Origin: Theocolax elegans
Lineage: Eukaryota; Arthropoda; Insecta; Hymenoptera; Cerocephalidae
Direction: 5' to 3'
NCBI GenBank assembly: GCA_026168455.1
Contig: CM047426.1
Span: 26,471,058-26,535,057, forward strand
DNA: 64,000 nt
In this document: positions 1-12,462 of the stretch, piece after piece
Layout: the number at the start of each line of letters is the position of its first letter
How positions within the stretch are numbered: the first letter of the stretch is position 1
Position numbers and translations under genes: made by a program
The notes under the pieces: generated by a model
Database searches by the model: none
What the model saw: only the letters and a program-made list of their open reading frames with translations
Told to the model about the DNA's origin: nothing

Positions 1-680
1 TAAAATGAAGCAAATATTGAGAATATTCATATTCGTATAAAATATTAAATATAGGATTTTGTAATAAAAATATGATTAATATATAATTAATAATTACCAA
101 AAGCAAATTTATTCTTTGTGGGCAAACGAATAAAGTTTAATCAATACATGAAAATTAATCATTCATTTCAATCCAGAGAAGACAAAATTTTTAACCATCG
201 GTTTTTTATTCTTTGATAACGTATTCACACAGAGAAAAAAAAGGTTTAGCTGTGATAAAAAAATTACTTTTATTATAGTTTATTTTGTTAATATATTAAA
301 AAAATGTTATGACAACTAATAACTATTTCTGTACGTACAATACATTTAACTGTATCACCAAAATTGACTTGCAGTTTTTTTAGGTTAAAAGTGAATTATT
401 AATATTCTTTTATTCATGCTCTTAGTAGTAAAATATAAGATATGCGATTTCATTTAAAATCGATGTAATGTCGCAACCATTATTTTTAGTGAAACTTATG
501 TGTAACAAATATTTTGGTTAGGACAACCGTAAAAGTTAAGTATGCCACGACTATTCTTGTCTTTCCGTGGATAGTCTTACTCAAGGTATATTTTGAGAGG
601 CTATATATGCGAAGAGCGAAAATAAAATATTTAACTGAACTATTTAACGAGTGATTAAAGTAAACTGTTCGGTAGAAATA
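1..680. other. AT-rich non-coding DNA
   Basis: I see no exon, RNA gene or clear repeat here. The composition is typical of insect intron or intergenic DNA. If the Rab gene on the minus strand continues leftwards, this would be intron. Confidence 0.5.
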
Positions 681-688
681 AAAAAAAA

Positions 689-890
689 ATGCGAATAAAG
701 AAACGATCGCTGCTTAGCGAGGAAGCGAAGGAAAAAGGTGCGAGAGGAGGAGCCTCGGAATCCGAGGGGTCGAATAAGGACGTCTTTCACAGTTGGCGGT
801 TAATTCCGGCGCTCCCTCCGGCATGGCTGCACCGTCCCTCGAAATGGTTTATCTCGCCCGCGTTCGTCGATATTAATTAGTCATGCGGTC
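689..890. promoter_or_regulatory. GC-rich island, possible regulatory element
   Basis: A short CpG-containing block stands out from strongly AT-rich flanks. A 63-codon open frame crosses it on the plus strand, but the protein is low-complexity and charged (KKR, EEAKEKGARGG) and resembles nothing I recognise. A conserved cis-regulatory module or untranslated exon is as likely as a small protein. Confidence 0.25.
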
Positions 891-1980
891 TCAACCACAC
901 CATTATTGACCCCTAAATTATTGACTGATACGACGATCGTTGGTATTGGATTCGCGCTAATGATATCTTTATCTCGTTCTATATCTCTCTCTTGATATAT
1001 CTTGCCGCTATACTCTTTCTTCCGGTGTTTGTTGATTCATCCTACGTCGGTCTGTTTGGCGTATATGTTAACCCGTTCGCATCCACTAGATGAGATGGAA
1101 CTAACTTAAACAGCGCGACAGGATATTTCTTGCTGGTAAACGGGGTAGTTTGCTTTTCGAACTGTTGCCCGACCTGGCGTATGTTTATTGGAGCGGTTTT
1201 ATTGACTTTTAGTTATATCCTATTCGATGAGATTATATTACTTTAAAAGTACTGAATAAACCTTTTTTTTATATATTTCACTTATACCTATATATCTAAT
1301 CTAATAACTTTCTCGGGATATTATTTTTATTAATAAAATATATTTTATATATACGTTTTAACGATTGTATGAATTTTCGAGTGTTAATATTTTCAGGTAC
1401 TATTGATTTAGACGTGAAAATAAATATAGGTATAATTTTATTAAAAATTTATTGCATTCATCGAACAGTCGACTATAAATGTTTTTTGTTAAATTAAATA
1501 CACACACTTGGTTACATAGTATCAGATTATAAAGATTAAATTAATCTTGAAATATATTGCAAGTTTGTACATTCTACATTAAAATTAAATATTTTGTTTT
1601 ATATCTATCCATTTTTCACTCAATATAGAGACATTACATTGTTACATATAGATTCATCTCTTTTTAATATTGTTCATTTATAATCGATAAATATGAGTAT
1701 TTTGTATTAGTTTACGTTTTTGCATTCTGACATATTTTTCTGAAAAATTTCTTTGAACAAATTCTGTTATTAACATTTATCTATATATCGAAAAAGTTTT
1801 TTTATGTTTAAACATTATTGATGTCAAAGAATTTTATTTTGATTTATTTGTGTACGCACCGCGTTTAATATCATAAAATGAAATTGTAATATAGTTATTG
1901 AAAATAAAATTTTCGTTTGTAACCAATAATTTAATGGATTTATAATAGGTATTTATATATTATACGCTTCTGGTATGTGT
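891..1980. other. AT-rich non-coding DNA
   Basis: There is no supported gene. The left part (to about 1200) keeps a moderate GC content. The rest is AT-rich without obvious repeats. Confidence 0.45.
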
Positions 1981-1996
1981 ATATATATTGCTAATG

Positions 1997-2040
<44 letters not shown>

Positions 2041-2160
2041 CCTATATTATAAAGACATTTCGCTGCCGCCGCCGTCGTCATCGCCGCGGTGTATAAGAAT
2101 TTCTCAATGCCCATACATGAATATATAAGTATGTATATGGTTCCAGAGACCTTAGTATAG

Positions 2161-2221
<61 letters not shown>

Positions 2222-3060
2222 GCCACATACCGATGTACCTGCATTACGTCGGTAATTGGACTCATGAGGAGGGATTTTGGGCCATATTTCGGCATATACA
2301 TGCAATCTATATTATAAAGATATTTCGCTGCCGCCGTAACCACCGCCGCCGCAACGTATAAGAATTTCTCAAAGCCCATATATATGTATAATATAAATGC
2401 CGGTCGATATTTGGGCTCCAGAGGAGATACTTTTGGCCATTCATTAATATACGTACGTCTACAGGTCGATAATTAGACTTCTGATGGGCCATTTGGGCCA
2501 TATGTCGACATATTCACGTATTCTGCAGATCACCATTTAGACTCCACCAAGGGGTCATTGTGGTCCATGAATCTACATACAATATATATGCAATGGGTTT
2601 TTCTAGAAAATTAATGTCAAATTATCAGAAATTCAGAAAAATTCGATGTACAGATGATGTTTTTACAAATTCTTTGAAAATTATCATAAATCGAGAAAAA
2701 TTGGGATCAATTCATGGCTTTTCTTAGAAACTTTGTAATAAATTATTAATATTTTGAGAATGTACCACGTAAAATGTTGTTGATTTAACTAGTTTTTGGA
2801 AATTATTGAAAAACCAGGAAATACAATGCAATTTGTAGGGTTTCATGAAAATTGATGATAAATTTCCAAAATTCCAGAAAATTTCATGTTATATTTTGTT
2901 TTTATTTATAATTTAATAATATGGTGATTTTCTTTAAAATTCATTATAAATTATCAAAAATTCAGGAAAATTCGATGCGCTGTGGTCTTTCTTGAAAATT
3001 GGTGATAAATTACCAATGCACGGAGAAATTCAATGTAATTTTTTTTCTATTTAAAATAAT
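1981..3060. repeat. Composite satellite: TA arrays, CCG-bearing repeats and two degenerate tandem arrays
   Basis: Two long (TA)n runs lie at about 2000-2038 and 2160-2218. A block of about 75 bp with a CCG/CCGCCG core occurs twice in direct orientation (2041-2115 and 2306-2380), each time followed by ATAAGAATTTCTCAA. From about 2220 to 2590, degenerate units of 80-100 bp repeat around a GGCCATATNTCGRCATAT motif. From about 2600 to 3060 another degenerate array repeats an ATTCAGRAAAATTCGATG-like motif. The apparent YIYIYI proteins across this region are only TA repeats read in frame. Confidence 0.7.
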
Positions 3061-3860
3061 AATCTGAAAATAGGGGGGTTGAAGCGCGAAGCCCCCTTAG
3101 TATATATATACATGCACACAAACGCATACACACACGAAAACTTTGATAAAGCCAATGTAAGCCTGCGTTTTTTTAATTTCGCGCATTTTATAATAGACCA
3201 ACGCGGTTGGATTTGCATTAGAATAAGCTTTTTTGTTAATTATTTAAACAAAAAACACATACACTGACATTTTAAAATGTTCATAGCTACAGTTAATAAA
3301 AATTTTTCATACCAAAATGTGGGTGAAATTGAAGTATTGTATAGAAAAACACTCCATATAGATATATAGCATTGGATATTTTAGTTTTCTAGGTTCATAT
3401 TAAATTCTGAAAATATTCATTTTTTTGCATTCTTGTGCAAGACTTATCGAATTACTACAGCTCTATATATGTAGTCTGATATTTTGGTAGCTATCACAGA
3501 TAAATCCAATATTGTAAGTTATTTTTCAAAATTAAAAGAATATTTATTCCATAAAATGTTTATTTTTATTTTTTTTATAACAATCGATGATTTTATATTT
3601 TAAAAATCATAAATTCTAGATGAACAATTTGGTTTCGAGGGTTATACATATAAGTTGAAAACCGTTAAGAAATTCCGTTTCAACGGAACAAGAACTATAA
3701 AATATATAGCTTCCATATACAGCATGCATGCGTTTCAGAATAACGCTGCATATTCAAAACAAAAATTGTGCTCCGAATATACTATAAATACTGGACGGTG
3801 AAATGTGGTTAAAACAGAAGGCATTGATGTCATTGAAAAAGGTTTAACTCTTAGTACAGT
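3061..3860. other. AT-rich non-coding DNA
   Basis: No exon or repeat family was recognised. A 62-codon frame at 3079-3267 shows no coding character and looks like chance. Confidence 0.4.
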
Positions 3861-4230
3861 GTATAGTTGCTTCGCCATCTCCTTATCTTTCCCTTTACTC
3901 AAACAGCCCTATACCTACACCAACTTGACTCAGTAAATAAAAGTCACCGCGGTATATCTCTCGAGGTTCACCTGAATCTCTGGTCGAGTTCTCGAGACAC
4001 AAGCTGCAAGAAGTTAATCGTTCGAAAGTATAACGAAACGGTCGAACGTCGTCGTCGGTTTTAAGAGCCGCTCCGATCGTAGGCGAGCGTGCGGTGCAAC
4101 GATAATTGCGGGCGCGTGAGCCCGCAAACAGCACTTCGCAATAACAATGAACCGCAGCACGGCCTTGCAGGCAACCTCGCTCGATTCGGTATGTAACTCT
4201 ACGCCGACGACGATTTTGTGCACACAAAAG
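3861..4230. promoter_or_regulatory. GC/CpG-rich island with a possible first exon
   Basis: CpG density rises sharply between about 3950 and 4220. On the plus strand an ATG in fair context (AACAATG, 4147) starts 14 codons (MNRSTALQATSLDS). They end exactly at a good donor sequence, TCG|GTATGT, at 4188/4189. This could be a short first coding exon of a plus-strand gene, or coincidence in an island that acts as a promoter or enhancer. No downstream exon was found. Confidence 0.25.
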
Positions 4231-5085
4231 GCATACGCGAAAATTATGCAATACATGCTTGTAACTCTTTATGGTACGGTTCTCTTAGATCCAAGCATTG
4301 AGGAAAGAATCTCGAAACGTACAAAGGTATATATACCTGATAAACTATTTTTTCACGGCATTTATAATTCTTGATTAGGTTATTTTTTCTTCCTCAATAT
4401 TTAATTAAGTGAAAAATCTTCAGAGAATTATTTGTTATATGAATGCAAAATAAATTAATTCAAGGTAATCCCTATATTATATATTTACGCGTACACAATT
4501 ACGTTATTTCTTTGTATAGAATGTATGAATATTTTTGAGAATTCTTATTCTAATATAAATATGTATATCACTACAGTTTTTAAGTTTTCCAAACACTCAT
4601 ATAATATATAATAATTAAGACTCTTATATCAATGCACAAAGTAAAAAAAAGGTGTATTTGGTAATTGAACAGTTATCTTCTATTTTCATGAAAATAATTG
4701 CCATCCCTTATAAGATTGACTGCAATAATTACTATATAGGAATAAAAAAATATTATATACATAAATGCGTATCCTGCCGAATGACTCACAGCAAGCACAA
4801 GCAGCAAATTGAATTTATTTCCGTGATTCCCTTAAGTAGTTCGAATCCTTTAATCCAATATTCAGTACCCTCGCCCTTTATTTCGGAAAGAAAATGCTAT
4901 CTGGAATATTTCGCGTGGATATCTCCAAAACGTTTCTACATTGCAAGTCGAGCAATAGCTTCGAGATTAAAGTGAGTGGCAGGGGTAAGAGGGAGGGAGT
5001 GATAGAGAGAGAGAATTTGAAAATATCTTGGGCTATAAACAGAGGGAGAAGAACGCACACGTCGTTTTGTACCCCTTTTGAAAAT
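4231..5085. other. AT-rich non-coding DNA
   Basis: A plus-strand frame at 4652-4975 (107 codons) has no recognisable domain and a composition like its surroundings, so I treat it as chance. Around 4980-5060 the DNA is purine-rich (GA). Confidence 0.35.
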
Positions 5086-5088
5086 GAG

Positions 5089-5089
<1 letters not shown>

Positions 5090-5120
<31 letters not shown>

Positions 5121-5156
5121 TCGCGCGCGCAGTGCGTGCGTGCGTGTGTGTGTGTA
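5090..5156. repeat. (GT)n microsatellite with CG-alternating part
   Basis: A (TG)n run is followed by TCGCGCGCGC and another GTGCGTGCGTGTGTG run. This is an alternating purine/pyrimidine tract, a sequence type known to favour left-handed DNA. The open frames over it are repeat artefacts. Confidence 0.85.
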
Positions 5157-5319
5157 ATGCATATAGAGAGGAAAGATAGAGTGGCTAAAGCCAGCTATCG
5201 GGCATCCCACAGAGAGCAAGACTGGAGGCCGGAGTTTATTAGCTCAACCCCCCGTCTAGCGAGGGATACGAACCTCGTTAGATTGCCTACAACATTTCTA
5301 TACGCGCATTGAATTGTCT

Positions 5320-6940
5320 TTTCTTTTATTTTACTTGTAAACTTTTAAGCAAATATTTTTTTTAATTAGATTTATTACCGTATTTATATTTATATAATTC
5401 TGAACAAAATTAGTGTAAAAGTAATATCTATATAGGATAGAGTTTATTACAATTGTTTCAATTTTTTTAATTACTACCGAGTTGCGACCGAGAATTTGTT
5501 TGTTGTCATACAAACAAGATAAAATATAGATATACTTAAATTGTATATATAAAGTCTAATACATAAAACTATCAATATTTATTTTATTTATTTGATAGGA
5601 AGTTATGATCAATAAATAGTAAGAAACATTTTAAGATAATAATTTAAGAAACGCGATAATAAGAAGTAGCTACTATTTTATTCAATTTTATCACAATGAA
5701 GGACAGATTATCTGAAATATATTTAATTTATTGTAACATTGTGTAATTACATTCGTATGAATTAAATTTGAGTAACAATCAGTTTAAGCCATAATACAGA
5801 ATTCTAAAGTATCAAATGAATGTTTTATGTTATATACAAAAGACAAATGTTTAAATGTTTAAAATATATTGTATTGCAATATATTAAAATCTGCATAATA
5901 TTATCGTAACAGAGGTTTTGCAACTGACAATACAAAATCAAATCGTTTTATTAAAGATAAATGAACCATATTTTTTTTTCGCGTCGGACAACTGAAAAAC
6001 ATGTTTAGACTTTATTATGTTTGAAGCAGCTTGCTGTTTTTATTTCCTCGGCACCCTTCATATAGCTCCCCGGCTCAATATAGAAAACATCAGGGCACCC
6101 CTAGATTTCGGGCACCGTATAGTAGTCCTCGCTATACCATCTTGCTATTGTACCAAAATAATACTGTCATAACGCAACTTGAATCTACGGTATCCATTCA
6201 GTACATGTGGAAAAACATTATAAAGTTTTTATATATACATTTGGTTTTATAAAGACTTTACAAAGTTTATATATAAAAATTTGTTAAAATTTTATAATTA
6301 TTGTTTTTAGTATATTTATAGCGATGGCTAAGTTTTGTGATTGTTTCAAAACTTGTACAAAAATTGTTTTTGAGCGTAAATAGTTGATATTAAACTGTAA
6401 AGCTTAAATTGGATCGTTTATTTTTTATATAATACAGTCTACTTTAAACATAATATAACAGTAGATAAATTATATACGATTTCTGTATAATATTATAGAG
6501 TATAGCTTACATATTATGCCATAAACAAATAATTTTATAAGTAAATCATTCCATTCGTCTTAAAAATATGTAGGCTATAGAGAATGTTAACACAGGGATA
6601 ACTTTTCCTTTAATGCTCATAGCTGAAATTTTGACGATTCCGCGTATCAAATTGAAAAAAAAATTATTAGAAATACATTGCAACTGTATTATTACACTAT
6701 TTATAAACTATATATTTTTATTGTCATATTGTATATAATATTTTGTATTATGTATAATATAAATGATTCAATATATAGCGTTTCTTACAATTATCTATCC
6801 TCTCAGTAACAATTTATATTTTCAAGGTCCATCAGAATAATTATATATTGGCCTTTGATACATAATACAATAACACATTAAATGCTATTTTTTGATTAAT
6901 AACCATGATAAATAAAAATATAGTTATAAACTAACAAGGA
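5320..6940. other. AT-rich non-coding DNA
   Basis: No gene, RNA or clear repeat was found. A small less AT-rich patch at 6040-6140 has no recognisable content. Confidence 0.45.
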
Positions 6941-6949
6941 AAACCTCAT

Positions 6950-7390
6950 ATGTTTGGTACATAAGATGTGAAAACATGAAGAAAGCCAAAGTACCAGACC
7001 ATAACAATCGTTTTTACGGAAAGCAAATATTTGAAAGAAAGAAGATTTATTTTGATAGCTTATAAAACTTGAACGATCACAGCTAGATAATCGAACTTAT
7101 ATTTAAAAATAAACTGCAATCCGTTAGTTTGGTACAAAGTTATACAAAAAACAAAAATTAGAAAACTTTTGCTTAAAAAATTAATAAAATTTTTAGTAAA
7201 ATCTTTTCCAACTTTTGATTTTACTATAATTTTGCAAGAAAATAATGGATTAGAGTTTATTTTATGCAAACCCTATCAAATTCAATCTTCTTATTTTCAA
7301 ATACTTGCTTTAATCAAGAATAACTTACATAAAAACGATCGCTATTACCCGGCTTTTAACTTATGTTTTATATATTTTAGAATAAATAAA
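6950..7390. mobile_element. Degenerate palindromic foldback element (family of the 23.1 and 26.3 kb elements)
   Basis: The two halves are inverted copies. On the left, AAGCAAATATTTGAAAG followed by AGAAGATTTATTTTGATAG pairs with the reverse complement of 7270-7320. An internal GAAGAAAGCC motif and a GTTATAC/AAACAA centre recall the foldbacks at 23128 and 26325. Divergence is high, so it is an old copy. It has no coding capacity and is presumably a non-autonomous DNA transposon. Confidence 0.5.
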
Positions 7391-7399
7391 ATGTGTCAA

Positions 7400-8340
7400 G
7401 TGAAAACTTCGACCTAATCTACCAATTTGTAAGTTACATTACAAGTATGTATCAACTTTTGAAATCAATAATTTTTAGAATTGTATTATATAATAAAAAA
7501 ATATAAGTGTACAATTTGTGAGGAAATAAAACAAGTAAAGAGGTTCTTTGCTGAAATTAATTATTCGATGAATAATATTATTTTTCACTTACAGGGAAAA
7601 AAGAGCCGTTTACTCTAAGCATTACAATTTCTAAAAAGGATAAAAGTAATCGTGGATAGTTCAGTTAAACAACCTGATTTATAGTAAGTTGGTAATAACC
7701 AATTTATTGGGTATGTATTATAAAGTTAGTTATGGTGAGGTCAACTATTTTATTTTGGAACAAGTATTGATTTTTCTTACAACAACCAATTAATTAGTAT
7801 CAGTTGCTAATCATATTAATTAAACCATAAAAAAAAGATAATAATTCTGTCTTTTAGATTTTTCCGATTTAAGACAGTAGAGTTTCACGTACTCTATAAC
7901 AATATTTATATTCAAAACATTCTAGAAAATTCAAAATGGAATTTAGGTCAAAGTACTTCCAAGTATCAAACTTACAACAAAATAAATATGTTATTTCTGA
8001 ATTAATATCAATAAATATACTATTTTCTTGCAAGTGATAGCATTCTTTGATCAAATCGATTAAAATGATATATGTATTCTTATACATGGTAATGTCGCAT
8101 ACCTACCAATTCCAACTTTTGAATACTTGTATGAAAGTTGTCAAAGTATAAAATAATTTGCATTGCAATGATTCCTATAAATCTTTGAATAAAATTTGTT
8201 ATGATTTCCGACTGATTTAAGTGCATTCATATGTATTTAAGTATTACTTATTTTCAGTACGCCCAGTTAAATTAAAAGCATTATAAAAAACTTTCTCAAT
8301 TGAAGTATACTCAAAACATATCGGTTTACAAATATTAAGA
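7400..8340. other. AT-rich non-coding DNA
   Basis: No exon, RNA gene or repeat was recognised. Confidence 0.4.
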
Positions 8341-8851
8341 TAAAGTACTCAGTACCGGAACAAGCAAAAAATTGGCAGTAGTAGTGGGACACGTTGAATT
8401 TAATACTATAAACGGTAAATAAAATAAAATTATAAATGAATTCGTATTGTTTACTATATAGTTAAACTAATGTATTTGTATAAAAAAGTATTTGTTTAAT
8501 TTGTAAATTTAGCATAAACATGAATATAAATTTTTTAAGGTTATGACGATCATGAATTTTGGTGTCGAATGGTGTCCCGCTACTACTTCCTTACAGTTTC
8601 CATAATGCAGTAGTGAGACGCAGTTGAAACTTTGAAATAGGACGTTCCACTACTGCGGATTTCTCACTGTTATTTACAACATACTTTTTTAAAAACATTT
8701 AGATAAACTACCGTTTTTTGTAAAACATCAATAAAATAGACAATTAATTAAGAATTAGATTACCAAGTTTTTAAATATGTTGTTTTTAATTGTTAAAACA
8801 GTGCTCATAGTATATTAAGTTTCCATAAGTGTCCCGGTACTGGGTACTTTA
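8341..8851. mobile_element. Palindromic MITE with TAAAGTACYCAGTACCGG ends
   Basis: The left end TAAAGTACTCAGTACCGG matches the inverted right end (reverse complement TAAAGTACCCAGTACCGG) with one mismatch. Inside, a motif GTAGTAGTGGGACACG and its inverse TGTCCCGCTACTAC occur near 8377 and 8569. Further variants at 8607 and 8642 read GCAGTAGTGAGACG and CGTTCCACTACTGC. It is about 510 bp and has no ORF. It is probably a non-autonomous cut-and-paste element. Confidence 0.75.
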
Positions 8852-8956
8852 CCTTGCTATACAAATGCAATTTGTATAATGTAAATGTAATTACTGATAA
8901 CTGAAAGTAACAATATATTGCTCATTTTATATCTATTAGTTTTAATGTTTATGATA

Positions 8957-8972
8957 AATAATAGTGATTTAA
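8957..8972 (+). repeat. Left target-site duplication of the 5S-like SINE
   Basis: AATAATAGTGATTTAA matches AATAACAGTGATTTAA at 9403-9418 with one difference. This is as expected for LINE-driven retroposition. Confidence 0.8.
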
Positions 8973-9402
8973 TAACCGACACGGTGGCGGAGTGGCGGAG
9001 ACGCACCTCGGCCGATCACGAAGGTTAAGCAGCACTGAGTACGGTTGGCACTTGGATGGGTGACACCATTCTTGTGCGGCTTTCGGGATCGGTTAGGTGT
9101 TTTTTCACATTCCACAACGTGAGCGGGAGGTGTGAGGCATTCGGTTTCGGTGTTTGGGCCTACGCAAGGTGACCTGAACATCTAAACAGAATGTTTCAAT
9201 ACACCGGCCGTCTCGGGGAAGGTTTTCCTACGAGGTTTTCCTTTCCTCACGGGCATAACCCCGGGCGAATGCGAGACGGTGGGAACCGGGATGGGAAAAA
9301 TTGGAATGTTTTCACCCCCACACATAGGTGGTAGGGGTGTCCCTGTAAAAACCCATTTAATGGGTATACGGGGTGATGAGCAAAGAGAATAAAAAAAAAA
9401 AG
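8973..9402 (+). mobile_element. SINE with a 5S rRNA-derived head
   Basis: The head at about 9005-9062 follows the 5S rRNA internal promoter region: GCCGATCACGAAGGTTAAGC, then GTACGGTTGGCACTTGGATG, then GGTGAC. These correspond to the A box/intermediate element/C box used by TFIIIA and RNA polymerase III. A GC-rich body of unknown origin follows (CACGGGCATAACCCCGGGCG; CACACATAGGTGGTAGGGG). It ends with GATGAGCAAAGAGAAT and an A-rich tail, and 16 bp target-site duplications flank the element. It has no protein. A small minus-strand frame inside it is incidental. A truncated inverted copy lies at 41268 and a fragment at 33568. Confidence 0.85.
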
Positions 9403-9418
9403 AATAACAGTGATTTAA
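9403..9418 (+). repeat. Right target-site duplication of the 5S-like SINE
   Basis: This is a direct copy of 8957-8972 with one mismatch. It abuts the A-rich tail. Confidence 0.8.
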
Positions 9419-11490
9419 CAGTTTTAATGATATTTAATTATTCTAACGATTGCATTGAAATCATTATATTGAAAATATTTGAAAATCGTTGGCACAACCA
9501 TTTTATATTGACAAATCTATACTATACCCTTTACATGCACCCTTTCTAAGTGTCCAGTTGCTTAGCTTAACTAACTTCTTTCCGTATATAATACAATAAT
9601 TATAAAACATTAACGATTTGAACGCTCATATTGCAATACCATTTACACCGACTCGTGTATATCCTACACACGTTCGCGCCGATGTTATTCTCATGATAAC
9701 CTTTGTCTTTGTCTTCTTGATCTTTAATAATCAGGTGCGCACATCGTTGATGTTGTGAAATTGCTAGGGATAATCATCAATTCTCAATTATAACGAGCGG
9801 AATTGCTCTACCGTTCTTTACGGAAGCAGCAAAACAAGCTCGTCAGCAACAATCAAAATATCGTGTGAATTTTCTTTTTAAAATTCAGCAAGTACCATAA
9901 ATTGATTTTATAAAGAGTTATGAAGTTTGATGTATGTTACAGTTTTATTCAAAACATTCTAACGGTAGACTTTAGCTTTACGCTTGATACGAATCTATTT
10001 TAAAAGACTATCCGTTTAATTATAGTATAGTTGCCACTGAATTTTAATTTAAATATTTTATAACATATAAAGTTACGCGCACAAGTATACGACTTGTTAC
10101 ATATTTTAAAAATCGGCTATTTTGTTCTTAGAAACTAAGGATTGCACGTTATAAAACTTAGTAACGACCTTTTTTACATAAAATAAGTCTAAGCACCGGA
10201 GATACAATTCGCCCGATTGGAAATTTTTTTATTTATTATTATGAAATAAACGGGCACGAGGCTCTTATACAAAAGATATAGATATAAAATAAGTATTCTT
10301 TCGCAAGGTGATTGATCGCAGATTCACAATATAATAATCAATTTAGAAATAACGTAATAAGAATATATCTAATAATAACAGCAATATATAATCTCTTATA
10401 CATCTTTGGCTTCATTACTTAATAAGAATGACAGCTAGAAATACTTGAAAACTCTGGTTTTAAAAGAACTTAAATCTAAGTAATTCCTAAAACCATTAGG
10501 TAGCAAATTCCATAAACTCAAAAGTCTTGCTTTTGGAGAATAATATAAGATAATTATGCCTACAATTTATTTCATTATTATATAAGTTAAGATCGAATGG
10601 GATAAGCTATCCGTCTGCTAACAAATATATTCAATAACTCAGAGACGTTTATTATGCGATAGAAGATCTTTTAAGAATTAAGTGAATCATAATACTCGTA
10701 TAAGGATTTCAGCGTACATAATCATATGATGTTTGTAATATTTTACTTGATCATCCGGACTAAATTGTCTAAAAATTTACAGTCAGAGGTTAAAAATACG
10801 TATACAAAAACTTATAGGTGAGGTTCTGGACATCGATCGGTTACAAAACGTGTACTTGTTACCGGACTAAATTAGAAATTGTTAAATTAAACATTTAATT
10901 TAACAGTAACTTATACTAATTCAGTATAAAAATACAAATGTTTTAAAACGGCATGTAGATCTGGTTATATAAATGTGTGTAATATGATAAAATATCTAGA
11001 TACTCGTCAAAGTTCAAATGCTCTTGTTTAAATTTTTGAAAGATTGTATATATAGTGATAGATTAAAAATCCAATAAATAATTCATAGTTTTTACAATGA
11101 TGATTTCAAATTTTATATTCGTTAAAAACATTTTACTATAAAATAAGAAACGTCGTATTGAAGCAATTGTTCAATACAACATTTTTCATTAACTTTATTG
11201 TTAATAAAGTTACATAAATGAACCAATTGAAATATACTAGTCTTTTAAATTTGAAATTAAGAATAATTTCTTTTTTTCGTTTAATTTAACTGTAATTATG
11301 GGTAGAGTAAAATCGTAGGACTATCATTCGCCACTTCGTACTTTGTTTTCCGGAGATGGAGGAAACTTTTTGGAATTGCAAAATATAGCAGAATATTGGA
11401 AGACTTGCAAGAGGGTTGGGGAAAAGGGCGAAACTTGGTGAGGAAGAGAACCGAAAAAGCCGAGCGACCGGCACGGGAAGAGATTTATCG
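9419..11490. other. AT-rich non-coding DNA
   Basis: No exon, RNA gene or repeat was recognised in about 2 kb. Confidence 0.45.
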
Positions 11491-11725
11491 CGTTTCTCCT
11501 ATTTGTATTAATAAATTCAGTGAGTTGTGCGTGGGCGCGTATAAGGCAGACACGGCGTAGTCGAGTGGACGCTACATGCGAGGTGCGAGATATGGAATCG
11601 AGGGGCGAGAGATCGTTCCGGGGGACAGGAAATGGGGGGACAAAGAATTTACTGCCCCTGAGGTGTAATTGCCACCAGTGCGAGAAAGATTCATGCGTTA
11701 TATTTTCCATAGTTGAACGAACCTA
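11490..11725. promoter_or_regulatory. GC-rich island
   Basis: A short CpG-containing block with overlapping open frames on both strands (minus 11324-11710, plus 11520-11726). Neither translation shows a domain. Open frames on both strands are expected where stop codons are rare. It is a candidate enhancer or untranslated exon. Confidence 0.25.
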
Positions 11726-12462
11726 GTTTTCTGATACTCATTCTCACAATTAAAACTTAAATCTAACTGTGATTTCGAGTACACATTTTATATTTATAAA
11801 TATGGTGAAACTATATATTTGGTGGGAATGATTGATTGATTATCTGATTTAGTTAAGAACTCAATGAGCTATAGTATCTGTAGCATAAGTATGCGCAACG
11901 AAAACACAGATATATAACATAAATTAGAGAGAATTGAATGGTTCTTAGTATTTTATTAATAATATTCAAATAATTGTACAAACAGTTAATATGCAATCCT
12001 TTATTTCTGAGATAATATTTAGACAAAATAAATAATATTGAAAAAATAGTATAAAATCTGTCATTATTTGACCACGTTTTAGTATCGACAAACCAAATTC
12101 CAATTGTGTATATGGATATTGCGTATACCGTTGTTATACAAAAAATGAGTTAAATATAATTAACTTTCACAATACTAAAATTTGTTTAAGTATGTGTGTG
12201 TCTATAGTTATTGAAAAGCAGACTTATTATAATTTGGAAATTAACAAATTACTCAAATTTTTATGGTAGAAATCGTATTTCATATATAAGTTAAACATAG
12301 ATTATTCCATATAGCTACTTATTGGAAATAATCCAAATTTTGTCCTGAATCATGGTATTTTTTAGATCATAAACATAGAAATATGTAACGGTACACTCAG
12401 AGAAGAATTTATTTATAGTTAATAAATGTATTTATTTGAAAAATAAAGCACACAATATATTT

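Noticed and set aside
1953..2501. Minus-strand frames rich in YIYIYI
   Set aside because: They are (TA)n microsatellites read as codons.
4878..5312. Overlapping frames on both strands with CVCVCV or THTHTH runs
   Set aside because: Products of the (GT)n microsatellite. No domain.
8969..9181. Minus-strand 70-codon frame
   Set aside because: It lies wholly in the 5S-like SINE and recurs in other copies only as a by-product of its GC content.
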